From assembly GCA_028753945.1 (NCBI GenBank), contig JAPNXP010000011.1:4712001-4776000 (forward strand): a stretch of 64,000 nucleotides of DNA, read 5' to 3'. The position numbers were made by a program, and so were the translations under genes. The stretch's first letter is position 1; each line of letters starts with the position of its first letter. Under the pieces are notes generated by a model. It searched no databases. It was not told the origin of the DNA and saw only the letters and a program-made list of their open reading frames with translations. Origin of the DNA: Hexactinellida sp. DTS-2022 (lineage: Eukaryota; Porifera; Hexactinellida). This document shows positions 1 through 14,289 of this stretch, piece after piece.

Positions 1-329
1 AGAATAAATCTGATAAAATATTATCTACAAACAACACAAATAATAATAATTGTATAATTATGCCTAACAAGCTCTATTTATATGAGTCTATTGTTCCTAA
101 CAAAGGCTCAACCAATGAAATTGCTGTCTCAATTGCCATCAACAACAACTTATAATCTGATTGGGTAGCAAATCTGAATTCATTGTATTATATTATGAAT
201 TATGAATTATATTATTTGGATATTCACTTGTTTGTCAAACACATAAATTCCTCGATTAGACTCTCGTTAATACAATTACGGAAATATCGGTTAAGGAGTA
301 CAAGGTTAATTCCCCTAGCCTAAAACAAA

Positions 330-517
330 TACAGTGGAGTTTGCTTATTAGCAACTTCCCTATTAGCAATATATATTATATATTTTTATTAGCATCACCT
401 TTTCAGATCCCAAAGTGTTGATAATACTGTTAATTTCATTTCCCTTTTAGCAACTTCGCCTATTAGCAACCAGATTTAGTGCCAAACACGGGTTGCTATT
501 AAGCGAACTCCACTGTA
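330..517. mobile_element. Family H palindromic element
   Basis: It starts TACAGTGGAGTTTGCTTATT and ends with the inverted AGCGAACTCCACTGTA. The interior alternates 'ttagcaac' words in both orientations. Further family H sequence lies at 17776-17952 and about 22740-22830. No coding capacity is seen. Confidence 0.7.
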
Positions 518-1854
518 TATGAAATTGACACCATTTAATAGAAATTTCCGGGAAAATAGGAAGAAATTTCGACGCTCCTCTGATTTGCGTATCATAGAGA
601 GTCATTGTATTTGTATTATTTTAATACACAGCTATCTACTAGCATATCTCCTATAGTTTGTGTGTACTCATTATGCCCATATATGGTAATAAGCATATGC
701 AATAAGTATATATGAGAAATGTTGCAAATGGAAATCACAGATAATGTGAGTTGCCTTTATAAGTTTATTATTTAACAAAGAAATTATCTGCAAGGAAATA
801 TTTGTTTATATTTAGTGCTGAATTTAGTTTGCATGCTAATCACCGAATTATTTTAAGAATATATTGTAAATATTAATATTGTAACTAACTTGTTCAGATT
901 GTGTGTATCTGGAAAGTTGATGCAGAAAGTAATTCCACTTGTTTCTCGATAATCTATAAATGTATTTATATTTAATCAAATACTATATTGTGAGAATACT
1001 AATAGCACTTCGCTACATACACATAAATTAATAGTCGGTTTGCTTGCAGACAATTCCACACCATTTATGTGTTAAGAAGCTTAGAAATACTAACAAAGTA
1101 TTGTGGCCTAACTAACTGTCCGAATCCCTTAAGTTTAACTTTAATTGCATGAACACAATTAAAAGTTAAAAGCGACATATTCTTTCAATTTTGTCATTTG
1201 TTATCAAATTAGTTCCTACAGATAATACATATTCAAAAGTTCCCATTCATATTAAACAAACAAACCAACAGACATGTAGATATTACGTATTTCAAAGTTC
1301 CGTTCAAATGTTACGTAACAACCAATGTATGACAGACCATCATTTTGTTGTACAAAATGGTACAAAAAAGCGTGACATAGGGGGGTTGTAAAATTTCGGG
1401 AATTTTTGGTTACGTAACGTTTAAAGGGCACTAATTTTCTTCAGGAATTATTTGATTTATTATATCTAGAATATCTAATGTACTAAAGACTGTTAGGATA
1501 ACTTACTTGCTGTGTTAACTAGCAACGTAATGTGTCGATAGTTATGTCGATAATTATCACACTTCAGATGTGTCTATGTGTCGGTTTGTTTGAGATTATT
1601 TCTTAGTTCCAATTCAATAAATTAACAGCAACTAACTAGCCTATATATACTACTTTCTATAGATACATCTGCCTACAAGAGCTGGTCAGTTGACCAATGG
1701 GATATCGGTTACAGAACGTACTTTGTATAATGACTCCATAAGCGGATTCCTATCTTAACTGTGTTAGTTGAGTCTGATTGAAGTAAACTAATTATTTTGA
1801 ACTATTCTATTTTTCAAACTATTTTGTTGTTTATTAGTACATTCAGGTTCTTTT

Positions 1855-2040
1855 AAGATGAACATTCAAGTAGCAAAATTGTGTCCATAATAGATAGACT
1901 TTATAATAAACGAAGTTAACTTAATACAAACCCTATGTAAGTTGTTAAATTTGGGACCATAGGGCTTGTTTAGATAACTTTTTTCATATTAAGTATACGA
2001 AAATTGTTCACAATAAGCAGACCTAACTGTAAATACATTG
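1855..2040. mobile_element. Degenerate family D element, reverse orientation
   Basis: It contains the diagnostic interior words 'gaccatagggcttgtt' and 'acaaaccctatgtaagttg' of family D in inverse order, with eroded ends. Confidence 0.45.
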
Positions 2041-2344
2041 AAACCTATTTACAGTACACACATTGTATCATAAAGTATTATTAATTTAATATTGTATGCA
2101 TTTGTATAGTTAAAACTAAGGCAAAGTCTAATGCATGTATACTAATTTCAGCGAACAATTTTTCTAATGTAATTTCAAGATACTAGCGAATTCATTTTTG
2201 ACATCAAAGATTCACATTTTCGAAACCTTGTTTTTATATAGAAAGGTGTCATCCTATTTATTTACATTTGTTTTGTCTGTGCAATTAATATAATTGGGAC
2301 GATCAGTGTAACTTATTGTGAAAGCAATTAATGTGAATAAATAT

Positions 2345-2434
2345 GTACAGTGGACTCCGTTTAATAGAGCCACCGGTTAATAGATTCAAAGTAACCTGGT
2401 CTCGAGGTGACTCTATTAAACAGAGTTTACTGTA
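2345..2434. mobile_element. Short family B palindromic element
   Basis: It starts TACAGTGGACTCCGTTTAAT and ends CAGAGTTTACTGTA. At 90 bp it lacks the internal 'ccgtcctataaatcctgtg' part of the full-length copies at 6787 and 30720. Confidence 0.75.
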
Positions 2435-2609
2435 GTTATAATATGATAATAGGCACAATTTTGAAAGTGGTATAAGTTAGTTCAAATAAGCCACACTGAT
2501 CGTATAAATTGTAACTGAATAGGACATATATTTAATAGCAATATTAGCAAACAAACAATAACAACAAAGCAAACAAACTAATAATTCTAACAAGAAAGAG
2601 CTTAGTTAT

Positions 2610-3620
2610 TCAATTAGTCTTCTTAGATTCCTTAGCAACGTTTTTCCAGGCACGGAATGCGACAAATGACATTAATATCTGTAGAAATACTGTTGGTATG
2701 AGAGTACACAATCTAATCGTCATTGATACGCCTTGAGATCCGAATCCATGGTACAAAACAAGAAATGACAATATAACAGAAGCAATACGAACACAACAAA
2801 ATATTGGTGTCCAAAGCCGCCGGAATATAAACATTGCTTTTACATCATTATTCAGGTAATGAGCGAGTTTAGCTAAATTAGCAAAAACTTCTGAAATTGC
2901 CTCCATTGTTAACAAACAAATTGCAAATCTTTGCAAAGACAAGTAATAACTAATCGCATTGAAAACCAGAGTTATAGTATATAGTTTCAAGCGAGATGGA
3001 ATAAAAGTATTTGGAACTTTCAAGAAGTAAAGTTCCGGATAACAGTGCACCCAATAAGCCAACTGTATAAGGAAATAGAACTTTGTTATAAACGGCATAT
3101 TTACGTGATTGTCATGGTAACCAACCCATAACACGCTTGGATTAGTAGCGATCCTTTCTTCGATAATAATCATCAAACCCCAAATAGCGGACATTAAATA
3201 GAAAGCAGTTAAAATTCCAGTTTCATAAAATTTAGCTGAACAAGTGTTTGACAGACGGAATTTTCTAGAAATTCTTTCCCAAATGTATTCTTGTATAACC
3301 GCGTGTAATACAGTACAAACGCACGAATAAAAAAATATAGTGCAAAGGTCCCACCAGCCTTTCCCATATACATAACTCTTGACACCTAATTTTGGGTCTA
3401 TTTTTAGTAATTCAGGGTCTACTGTTATATTACTGGCATTCTCAATGTATTGTGGCGATACGAATAAGTTCGCGATCCTATTGGTTGGTTGGAACATTAG
3501 GCCTAACAGAATTATAATGCATACTACACTAATTATATCCGCGTGGTTCTGAATTAAGAATTCCTGAGAAAATACTGGGGGGGTTGGTTTGGTGTGAGTA
3601 GCTCTTCGATGTTTTGGCAT
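2610..3620 (-). CDS. TRAM1: TRAM-family translocating chain-associated membrane protein
   Basis: Intronless 336-codon gene. The TRAM family sits in the ER membrane next to the Sec61 channel and assists insertion of some signal sequences and membrane proteins. The N-terminus carries the family signature SQEFLIQNHADI (about residues 18-29) followed by a first membrane span with LLGLMF. Later come HAVIQEY, the QLAYWVHCYPELYF segment (about 187-200) typical of the TRAM/LAG1/CLN8 fold, and several more hydrophobic spans. The C-terminus ends in lysines (KESKKTN), shorter than the charged tail of vertebrate TRAM1. Its only start is preceded almost directly by an (AAC)8 tract in the 5' leader. The partner channel SEC61A lies 47 kb away in the same window. 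Confidence 0.93.
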   Translation of the reverse strand: MPKHRRATHTKPTPPVFSQEFLIQNHADIISVVCIIILLGLMFQPTNRIANLFVSPQYIENASNITVDPELLKIDPKLGVKSYVYGKGWWDLCTIFFYSCVCTVLHAVIQEYIWERISRKFRLSNTCSAKFYETGILTAFYLMSAIWGLMIIIEERIATNPSVLWVGYHDNHVNMPFITKFYFLIQLAYWVHCYPELYFLKVPNTFIPSRLKLYTITLVFNAISYYLSLQRFAICLLTMEAISEVFANLAKLAHYLNNDVKAMFIFRRLWTPIFCCVRIASVILSFLVLYHGFGSQGVSMTIRLCTLIPTVFLQILMSFVAFRAWKNVAKESKKTN

Positions 3621-3623
3621 TAT

Positions 3624-3648
3624 TGTTGTTGTTGTTGTTGTTGTTATA
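3624..3648 (-). repeat. (AAC)n tract just before the TRAM1 start codon
   Basis: On the sense strand about eight AAC triplets end four bases before the ATG. This is one of the CAA-phase tracts found in the sense strand of exons and leaders in this window, in contrast to the GTT-phase tracts after splice donors. Confidence 0.85.
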
Positions 3649-3695
3649 GATTGCTAGATAAATAAACAAATACCCCAAGGGTTTAATTAATTAAA

Positions 3696-3798
3696 TACAG
3701 TAGAACCTCGTTAGTAAGAACACCAGGGGACCGTCAAAATGTGTTCGCCTTATCCGGAATTCGTATTAACCGTGTTCGTACTAACGAGGTTCCACTGA
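3696..3798. mobile_element. Family A palindromic element (short form)
   Basis: It starts TACAGTAGAACCTCGTTAGT and ends ACTAACGAGGTTCCACTG. The interior has 'caccaggggaccgtc' and 'ccttatccggaattcgtatt'. Long forms add 'caaagccttttcaata'. Family A is the most frequent element in the window. Confidence 0.8.
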
Positions 3799-3908
3799 AA
3801 ACTGATTAGAATGACCTTTATAGTGCATGATTTACTATTAGAAAAGTTTAATTAATAATTACTCTCTATTTAATGCGTAGTATATATATATATGGATTAT
3901 GTATTATA

Positions 3909-4071
3909 TACAGTCAACTCCCGTTATAACGAAATAACTGCTTATAACGAAATGGATATTTCCCCCCAGAGCATTAAATGCATTAATTATTATCCGCTTA
4001 TAACGAATATCCGGATATAACGAAGGGATTTACATGTCCCAAGCACTTCGTTATAACGAGAGTTCACTGTA
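3909..4071. mobile_element. Family C palindromic element
   Basis: It starts TACAGTCAACTCCCGTTATA and ends TATAACGAGAGTTCACTGTA. The interior carries 'ttccccccagagcattaaat' and 'gggatttacatgtcccaag'. Full or partial copies recur at 9727, 30654, 38741, 49013 and 55805. Confidence 0.8.
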
Positions 4072-4320
4072 ACTACTAATGTTATTGTCAGGCCTTAATA
4101 CAGTGGCTATGGCTTGTTAATAGAACGATTATTATAGGAACTGAAAACTAATAAGTTATACTGTAACTAAATTACAACTAATAACCCATTAAATAAATTT
4201 AAAATAACACAACAGAATATTTTACCCACCCATAACATCAATCCCACTAACATTTTCTGTAAATAGATTCATATATAATTAACAGTAACTAACTAAACTA
4301 ATAAATGTGACATAATTCAT

Positions 4321-8423
<4,103 letters not shown>

Positions 8424-8473
8424 ACCAACACTAATCACAATATACAGTAATACCTCGTTAGTATACGAATAGT

Positions 8474-8635
8474 AGTACAGTATATGTCGGATATAAGCAC
8501 ACCGGTTATAAGAACATATCGGATATAAGAACACCATGTTGGAAAACGGTTGCCATATACCCTGTATAATTTATGTCGGTTATAAGAACATTATATGCAG
8601 TTCCCGACGATGTGCTTATAACCGGCATCCACTGT
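8474..8635. mobile_element. Family G element 50 bp upstream of the METAP2 start
   Basis: 'atgtcggatataagcacacc' type repeats surround 'ggaaaacggttgccatatac'; the right end is GGCATCCACTGTA. Confidence 0.65.
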
Positions 8636-9083
8636 ACTTCGTTAGTATATTAATACAGTATAACCTCGTTAGTTATATTAATTAAGCGGAGTAAAATCAA
8701 TAGCTTAGAAGGCTATATGGGATTATAAATGACTTCGTTATAAGCGGAATTTCGTTGTAAACGAAGTTTTGATAATGTAATAAGATAGAAGGATTTCCGG
8801 ACCATTGAACGACTTCGTTAAGGCTAAGTTCCTTCTGGAATTGAAAACCCTAATTATCTTCCTTAGTTTGTATTCTATTTACTCTCTTTATTAGCTATCA
8901 TTTAAATCCGAATAGTAGCTCCTTATTTATACTGTTGTATGACGGTATACTATACTTACTATAACCAATATGCTTCATTAAAATATACATGAGTGAAGTG
9001 TGAAAATATGTAGATAAATTAATTATTAAGCGGAGACGTCTATTTTAACCGGTGACTCTATTAAGCGGAGTCGACTGTACATA

Positions 9084-9293
9084 TACAGTCAGGTCTGCTT
9101 ATTATGAACAAGATTTCGTCTGCTTAAAAGTCTGCTTAATATGAAGATTTTTTTATTATGAACAAGCCCTATGGTCCCAATTAACAACTTACATAGGGTT
9201 TGTATTAAGTTGAGTTCGCTTATTATGAAGTCTCTCCATTATGAACACAATTTTTGGTCCCTTGAATGTTCATAATAAAAGAACCTGACTGTA
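9084..9293. mobile_element. Family D palindromic element (full length)
   Basis: It starts TACAGTCAGGTCTGCTTATT and ends TAAAAGAACCTGACTGTA. The interior carries 'agccctatggtcccaatt' and 'catagggtttgtattaag'. It is the best reference copy for this family. Confidence 0.8.
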
Positions 9294-9510
9294 TATTCCA
9301 ATTCTATCTATGGAAAGTTAACCAATTGATAGGCCGTATAACTAACTATATACGATATCATGTAATGCAATACTGCCACTGTATTCCTATAGGCACTATA
9401 TATAGATTGGGGTTCGTATTAGACAGGTTACTAACTTATTCTGATTCCAGTTATGTTATTACATCTCACGTTAGTAAATACGGTTAATAGTTCCCTTCAA
9501 TGTCTTTTGA

Positions 9511-9681
9511 TACAGTAGAACCTCGTTAATACGAACACGGTTAATAGGAACACTATTTCAGTTCAAAGAAAAAACCCCTTCAAAGAATTTTCAATACAAA
9601 TGACACCGGTTAATACTAATTCCGGATAAGGCGAACGTTTTGACGGTCCCCTGGTGTTCATACTAACGAGGTTCTACTGTA
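9511..9681. mobile_element. Family A palindromic element (long form)
   Basis: It runs from TACAGTAGAACCTCGTTAAT to CTAACGAGGTTCTACTGTA. Confidence 0.8.
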
Positions 9682-9726
9682 GTTATTTATACAAATAGGC
9701 ATGGTACTTTCATATGTAAGCGAAAA

Positions 9727-9797
9727 TACAATGAACTCTCGTTATAACGAAGTACTTGGGACCTGTAAATCCCTTCGTTATTACGGAAGTTTTCTGT
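9727..9797. mobile_element. Family C fragment
   Basis: It matches the end of family C ('atgaactctcgttataacga', 'gggacctgtaaatccc') and closes with an eroded TTTTCTGTA. Confidence 0.5.
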
Positions 9798-9799
9798 AG

Positions 9800-9925
9800 A
9801 TTTTATACGCCTAAATCACAAATTAATGTTACGGTATAAAGGGAAGATTCCTAATTTTCGCGCTCCTAATAAAATTTTCCAAAAAATCATACTCCAAAAG
9901 TATTTGTAAATTAACGAAAAATCTC
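9800..9925 (-). repeat. Dispersed L repeat, reverse copy
   Basis: It contains 'atacgcctaaatcacaaatt' and 'ttttcgcgctcctaat', the inverse of the sequence shared by 14670-14850 and 50047-50235. Confidence 0.5.
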
Positions 9926-9999
9926 ATGTCCCACCATTATATAATATGCTATAATCACTATAGTACGTATACCCATTATGTACTGTACAGGTTCTACTG

Positions 10000-10140
10000 T
10001 ACAGTCGAAACCGGTTTATTCTAACTAATAATGATACAATCTTTTGTAAGAAATTCCAACTTTATTAGTATTTTTTCATCGGTTTTTTCTTACTAATTTA
10101 TCTGAAAAGAAATGGTTAGAAAAACCCGGTTTCTACTGTA
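10000..10140. mobile_element. Family E element 18 bp upstream of the TRPM-like start codon
   Basis: It runs from TACAGTCGAAACCGGTTTAT to AACCCGGTTTCTACTGTA. Its right end falls 18 bp before the ATG at 10159, so it lies in the leader or core promoter of that gene. Confidence 0.75.
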
Positions 10141-10158
10141 TCTCTAAATTAGCGAACA

Positions 10159-13100
10159 ATGGTTAGTCGAGAGGACAACGCCGCTCTAATTACTACAGTG
10201 CGCGATCAAGAAAGTGTTTTTGTTGACGTAGAAATAAGGGAAGATAATGAAAGGCTAAAAATGAAGTATTGGAAAAGTGTCGATTTATCCGAGGTTGAAT
10301 CAAAGAAGTGTTTATGGGACATTCCATTTGCCTTCGGGCAAAGTGGCGCCAAAGGAACTGAAGAATACGAACCTGTGTACAAACCAGTTATTCCAAAAAA
10401 AACGAAAAAACAAAAATTAAAAAAACAAAAATCAATAATAATAACAGACACTGCACAAATAGAAGGAAAGAAAATACAATTTCATGATATAATTGAAATT
10501 CCGATATTTGACGATCCAAATGGTATTAATTACAAGAAATACGCACGTTCTCTTAAACAAATTTTGGATAATGTACGTTCACTCGAATACGATCAATTCA
10601 GAATACAAGCGAATATTAACTTTTACAACATGATTATCTACATTCCAGATATTATAACTGAAATGCGAGGATTTCTCACACTCCCAATTACAACAATAGC
10701 AATACTTGGCAAAGTTATGACCGATCTTTTGAGCAAAAATAAAGCCTTGATTATTCTGGACGCAAAAGTTAATCAACCCATTACAAACTTAGTTTTTGAG
10801 GCACTTGACAGGGCAAAATATGATGCCATAGATTTCACAACACGCATTCGCTATCGACTCAATTTTCTAGGCCTATATGATAAAATTCTTGACAAAGACA
10901 TAAACCATGATGTACGTGAAAATTTGGAAAATAAACGCTATCAACTTACAACGGATGGTTGTAACGAATTGGTTAAGAAAATGGCATCCCCGTCAACATC
11001 AAGGGTATTACAGGGTTGTGTAGTGTTAAGTCATAATCAGGAAAATAAGAAATTGTTAAAGGAACATCTATTATTCGAACTTTCACAGTTGCTAAAAATA
11101 CCGGCTCTAAAACTTGAATTTTTAGTTGAAGAAGCAAAGAAGACTTGTTGTAGAATACGAATCGACTTTTTAGACCCAAGTTACAAGGAAACGCGGAGAC
11201 AATCTGTTTACAACTTCTATAGTAAAGAGCCAGAATTGTACACGATGATACTCGAAAAAGCAAACGATTACTTCTATAGGAACAACGATTCCCTAAAAGG
11301 TATTGAGTAAATAAACAAACTAACAAACTAACTAACTAACAAACAAACAAAATAACTAACTAACAAACAAATTAGCTAACAAACTAACTAACAACAAACA
11401 AACAAACGAAATAACTAACTAACAAACAAACAAACAAACTAACCATACAACTAACTAACTAACTAACTAACTAAAGAACAAACAAACAAACAAACTAACA
11501 AACAACTAACTAACAACAAACAAACTAAAGAACAAAATAACCAACTAACTAACTAGCATTATATAATTATTAATTAACACTGCTTATACTATTATAGGTT
11601 GGAACACGATGACGACAGCATTATTCCTCCAGGACCAGAGCAGAGTCAGAAGAGCTCTTGACACGGGAGTTAACCCAAAGGATAAATCCCAAATACAGCG
11701 GGTAATGAGTTATGCCCTATTCTACGGTTCAAGGGAAATAGTTGAGGACATTTTTAACAACCCAATTATCCAAGAATGTTTGTTAAAAGAACGCGAAAAA
11801 ACTTTTACAGGTGTCTACAAAAAATCAAGTAACGAACTAATTTTATTCCAGCGTTTAATGTATACGCTTACTGGTGAGACAGATTATATTGGTGATCATA
11901 TACGCGATGCAACGGACGAAACAGATTCACTTGTAGTACTGAAATTCCTGCAAATCGCAATAGAGAAAATAATGGGTGATGGATTTCTTTGGAATATCCC
12001 TGACGTTCAGAAGCACGATGAGTTGTACAGTTTAACACATTATGAAGTATACTTTACAGAGTATATAATGGTTTGGGGCGCGCTAAGCCAACGGTACGAA
12101 GTCGCTGAATTATTTTTGGAATATTCGGGTGCACATTTACAAGAGTTGTTGACCACTGATCACGAATTTTATCGGACTAGAAAAGGTGTTTTTCAGATAG
12201 CAAATGCTCTGGCTATTTCTCGCCTTTTGTACGGTGTAGAAAATCAGTTACGATTGGATTCAGTCGTTATAACTGATGATAGGGAAACGTTGTTAAGTAA
12301 AGCCGCTTATTTTGAAGAGTTAGCTGTTAGTTTATTAGATAATGCCATTGGTAAAAATGAATTCACCTTAAATGAACTTTTCGAAACGAAAATGCCATTT
12401 TGGAATAATTCAACTGCGATTGAGATTGCATCATCTGCTGGGAAACAGCTGTTTTTCACTCACGAAGGAGTACAAGGTCACGTTCGTAATGTTTGGAATG
12501 GAATTGCAAAGTTACAAGCAATTTACCAAGACAGTGATGAACAAAACATAAATATTAAAGTTTTACTAAAACGTTCTTTTCGTCGCCCATGGGAAAAAAA
12601 GAGTATTACTTTCTTCTATAATTATTATATAAGCCCGAAAACTACTTTTTACATCCACGCTTTATTCTATTTTCTATTCCTTGTTCTATACACAGTTCAT
12701 TTCCTCGTTACATGGCGGTCATTACCGAATAATGGCTATGTCGCATTCGACGCAATATATTTCCTATATATGCTAGCTTATATATTAGATGAAGTTTTCC
12801 AATACAGATATTTAATTGAAGATAAAGCGAAAGGCAAACGTGTTAAACATAATCAAAGATTGAAAATTCTAAAATCTGCAATGGTAGAATATTTAAGTTC
12901 GGGATGGAATATTTTGGATATTCTTATCGCGATTAGTTTTGTAGCAACAATAACGTTAAGAATAATAGTTTTCGTTTATGCGACAGAAAATCCAATGGGT
13001 GAAGACACTCCAAGATTAAATAACATAACACGTTTGGTTTATGGGTTAGTTGCAGTTTTATTCTACATGCGATTTTTCCAATACGTGCTTGTATTTAGAG

Positions 13101-13852
13101 GTTTAGGACCTCTTATATACACTTGTTACATCGCATTTAAACGGATGCTAAAGTTTCTAGTTATTTTCCTGTTAGTAACACTAGGATTTGGCATAATTCA
13201 AGTCACATTAAGATCTACAAGGCAAAGTGGTTGGTCGTTATTACGTGTTTTGTTGTTTAGCCCTATTTTTCAGATTTTCGGTGAATTTGGTTTGGAAGAC
13301 ATTGAAATGGATTCTATAAGTTATGTAAATGAGTCTACACCAAAATTTTGGGTGTCAACGGCCGCTTTGGCTTATTCTTGTATTATTCTACTACAATTGA
13401 TTGCAAATGTTCTTCTATTGAACTTAATGATCGCTTATTTCACGAAAATATTCCACGAAATATCCGGAAATGCAGATAGCATTTATTTAACACAATTTCT
13501 TGAAGTTGTTGACGAGTATAGAAGAAAATCGTTTTTCCCTCCACCCTTTAACCTACTGGTATATCTAGTCAGAACTTTCGGTATTTGTAAAACAGTTTGT
13601 ATTGAGTTTTTTGCGGATAAAGATGATCATATTGAAGAGGAAAGTCAAAGGGACACACATTTCAATCGAGCCAAGGTTTATCCTGTATTTTTCGGTCATC
13701 ATAATGAGAATGGGTTTGCTGATGAATATTGGAGGAATCGAGAACAAATTAGGATCAAAGAATCGATTGTGGTTCAAAAGAGACAGGATAAGGTTGACTT
13801 TTATACACGTTTGTCTAATGAAGTTTCCGAGCGCAAATATACCGTATTTTAG
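10159..13852 (+). CDS. TRPM-like cation channel, two-exon model
   Basis: Exon 1 is 10159-11299 and exon 2 is 11598-13852, joined AAAAG|GT...TATAG|GT in phase to about 1,131 residues. The second exon carries a TRPM-style pre-membrane region (FEELAVSLLDNAIG, FWNNSTAIEIA) and six membrane spans (about residues 725-1000). A pore-loop segment IFQIFGEFGLEDI is followed by S6 NVLLLNLMIAYF and the post-S6 FLEVVDEYRRKSFFPPPFNLL, close to the TRPM TRP-helix region. No kinase or NUDT9 domain follows. The 380-residue first exon is lysine-rich near residue 85 and otherwise unfamiliar; I do not see the SVTGG-type N-terminal TRPM signature. The alternative is two adjacent genes, since exon 1 alone ends at a stop at 11310. 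The join is inference; the channel identity is solid. Confidence 0.75.
11300..11575 (+). repeat. CAAA/CTAA-type simple repeat filling the TRPM-like intron
   Basis: Almost the whole proposed 298-bp intron is degenerate 'aacaaactaact' repeats that start about ten bases after the donor. Confidence 0.85.
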
Positions 13853-14289
13853 TGTGTAAGTAGAATGGGTTTAGTATTAGTATGTTTTGTTGTATTTGCT
13901 TTATTTTGGATTGTATAATATTTAATTTTAGGCCTCAAATTATGAGATTTTAGTTATTGTATTAATAAGTGTTTATTTCCCAATTGTGTTAGTTCCTATA
14001 ATAACAGTTCTATTAACAAGCCATATCTACTGTATTAAAGCCTGTCAATAACATTAGTAGTTAGTAATACAGATAATTTATTATACAAGCATTATAAAGA
14101 GAATTAACAACAGATTAGTGTATAAATTATTGTTATTTACTAAACAAAAAAGTGAATTGGTTAATAAATTAGAATAAATTAGTGAAAAAGCATAAAAATT
14201 AACAAGTAACAAAAAAGTGAATTAGTTAATAAAAAAAGTAGAAACATAAATAAGAATAATCTGTATTAGTATAAGAAATAAATAAGTGA
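13853..14289. other. Convergent 3' region between the TRPM-like gene and CaMKII
   Basis: 437 bp of AT-rich DNA lie between the two stop codons and must contain both 3' ends. A near-duplicate 'acaaaaaagtgaatt' motif occurs twice (about 14145 and 14209). I see no element or gene. Confidence 0.6.

Larger units (their letters stand above)
1..2609. other. Non-coding region upstream of the window's first gene
   Basis: No open frame here resembles a protein family; the longest is a 66-codon frame without family features. The stretch holds a family H palindromic element (330-517), degenerate family A' sequence (about 260-330), a degenerate reverse family D copy (about 1855-2040) and a short family B element (2345-2434). 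The rest is AT-rich DNA in which I see no gene. Confidence 0.6.
3621..4320. other. Intergenic region between TRAM1 and the METAP2 3' end
   Basis: About 700 bp without a gene. It holds the (AAC)n tract, a family A element (3696-3798) and a family C element (3909-4071); the rest is AT-rich and featureless to me. Confidence 0.7.
8424..10158. other. Divergent intergenic region between METAP2 and the TRPM-like gene
   Basis: 1.7 kb without a gene, and it must hold both promoters. It is occupied largely by elements: family G (8474-8635), degenerate family C-like sequence (about 8680-8830), a family B fragment (9026-9078), family D (9084-9293), A (9511-9681), C (9727-9797), an L repeat (about 9800-9925) and E (10000-10140). 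I see no clear TATA box at a convincing distance from either start. Confidence 0.7.

Noticed and set aside
10159..11310. Separate single-exon gene of unknown function
   Set aside because: Kept as an alternative only: the end of the frame contains a donor that joins in phase to the acceptor before the TRPM-like exon, with no stop between acceptor and next ATG.
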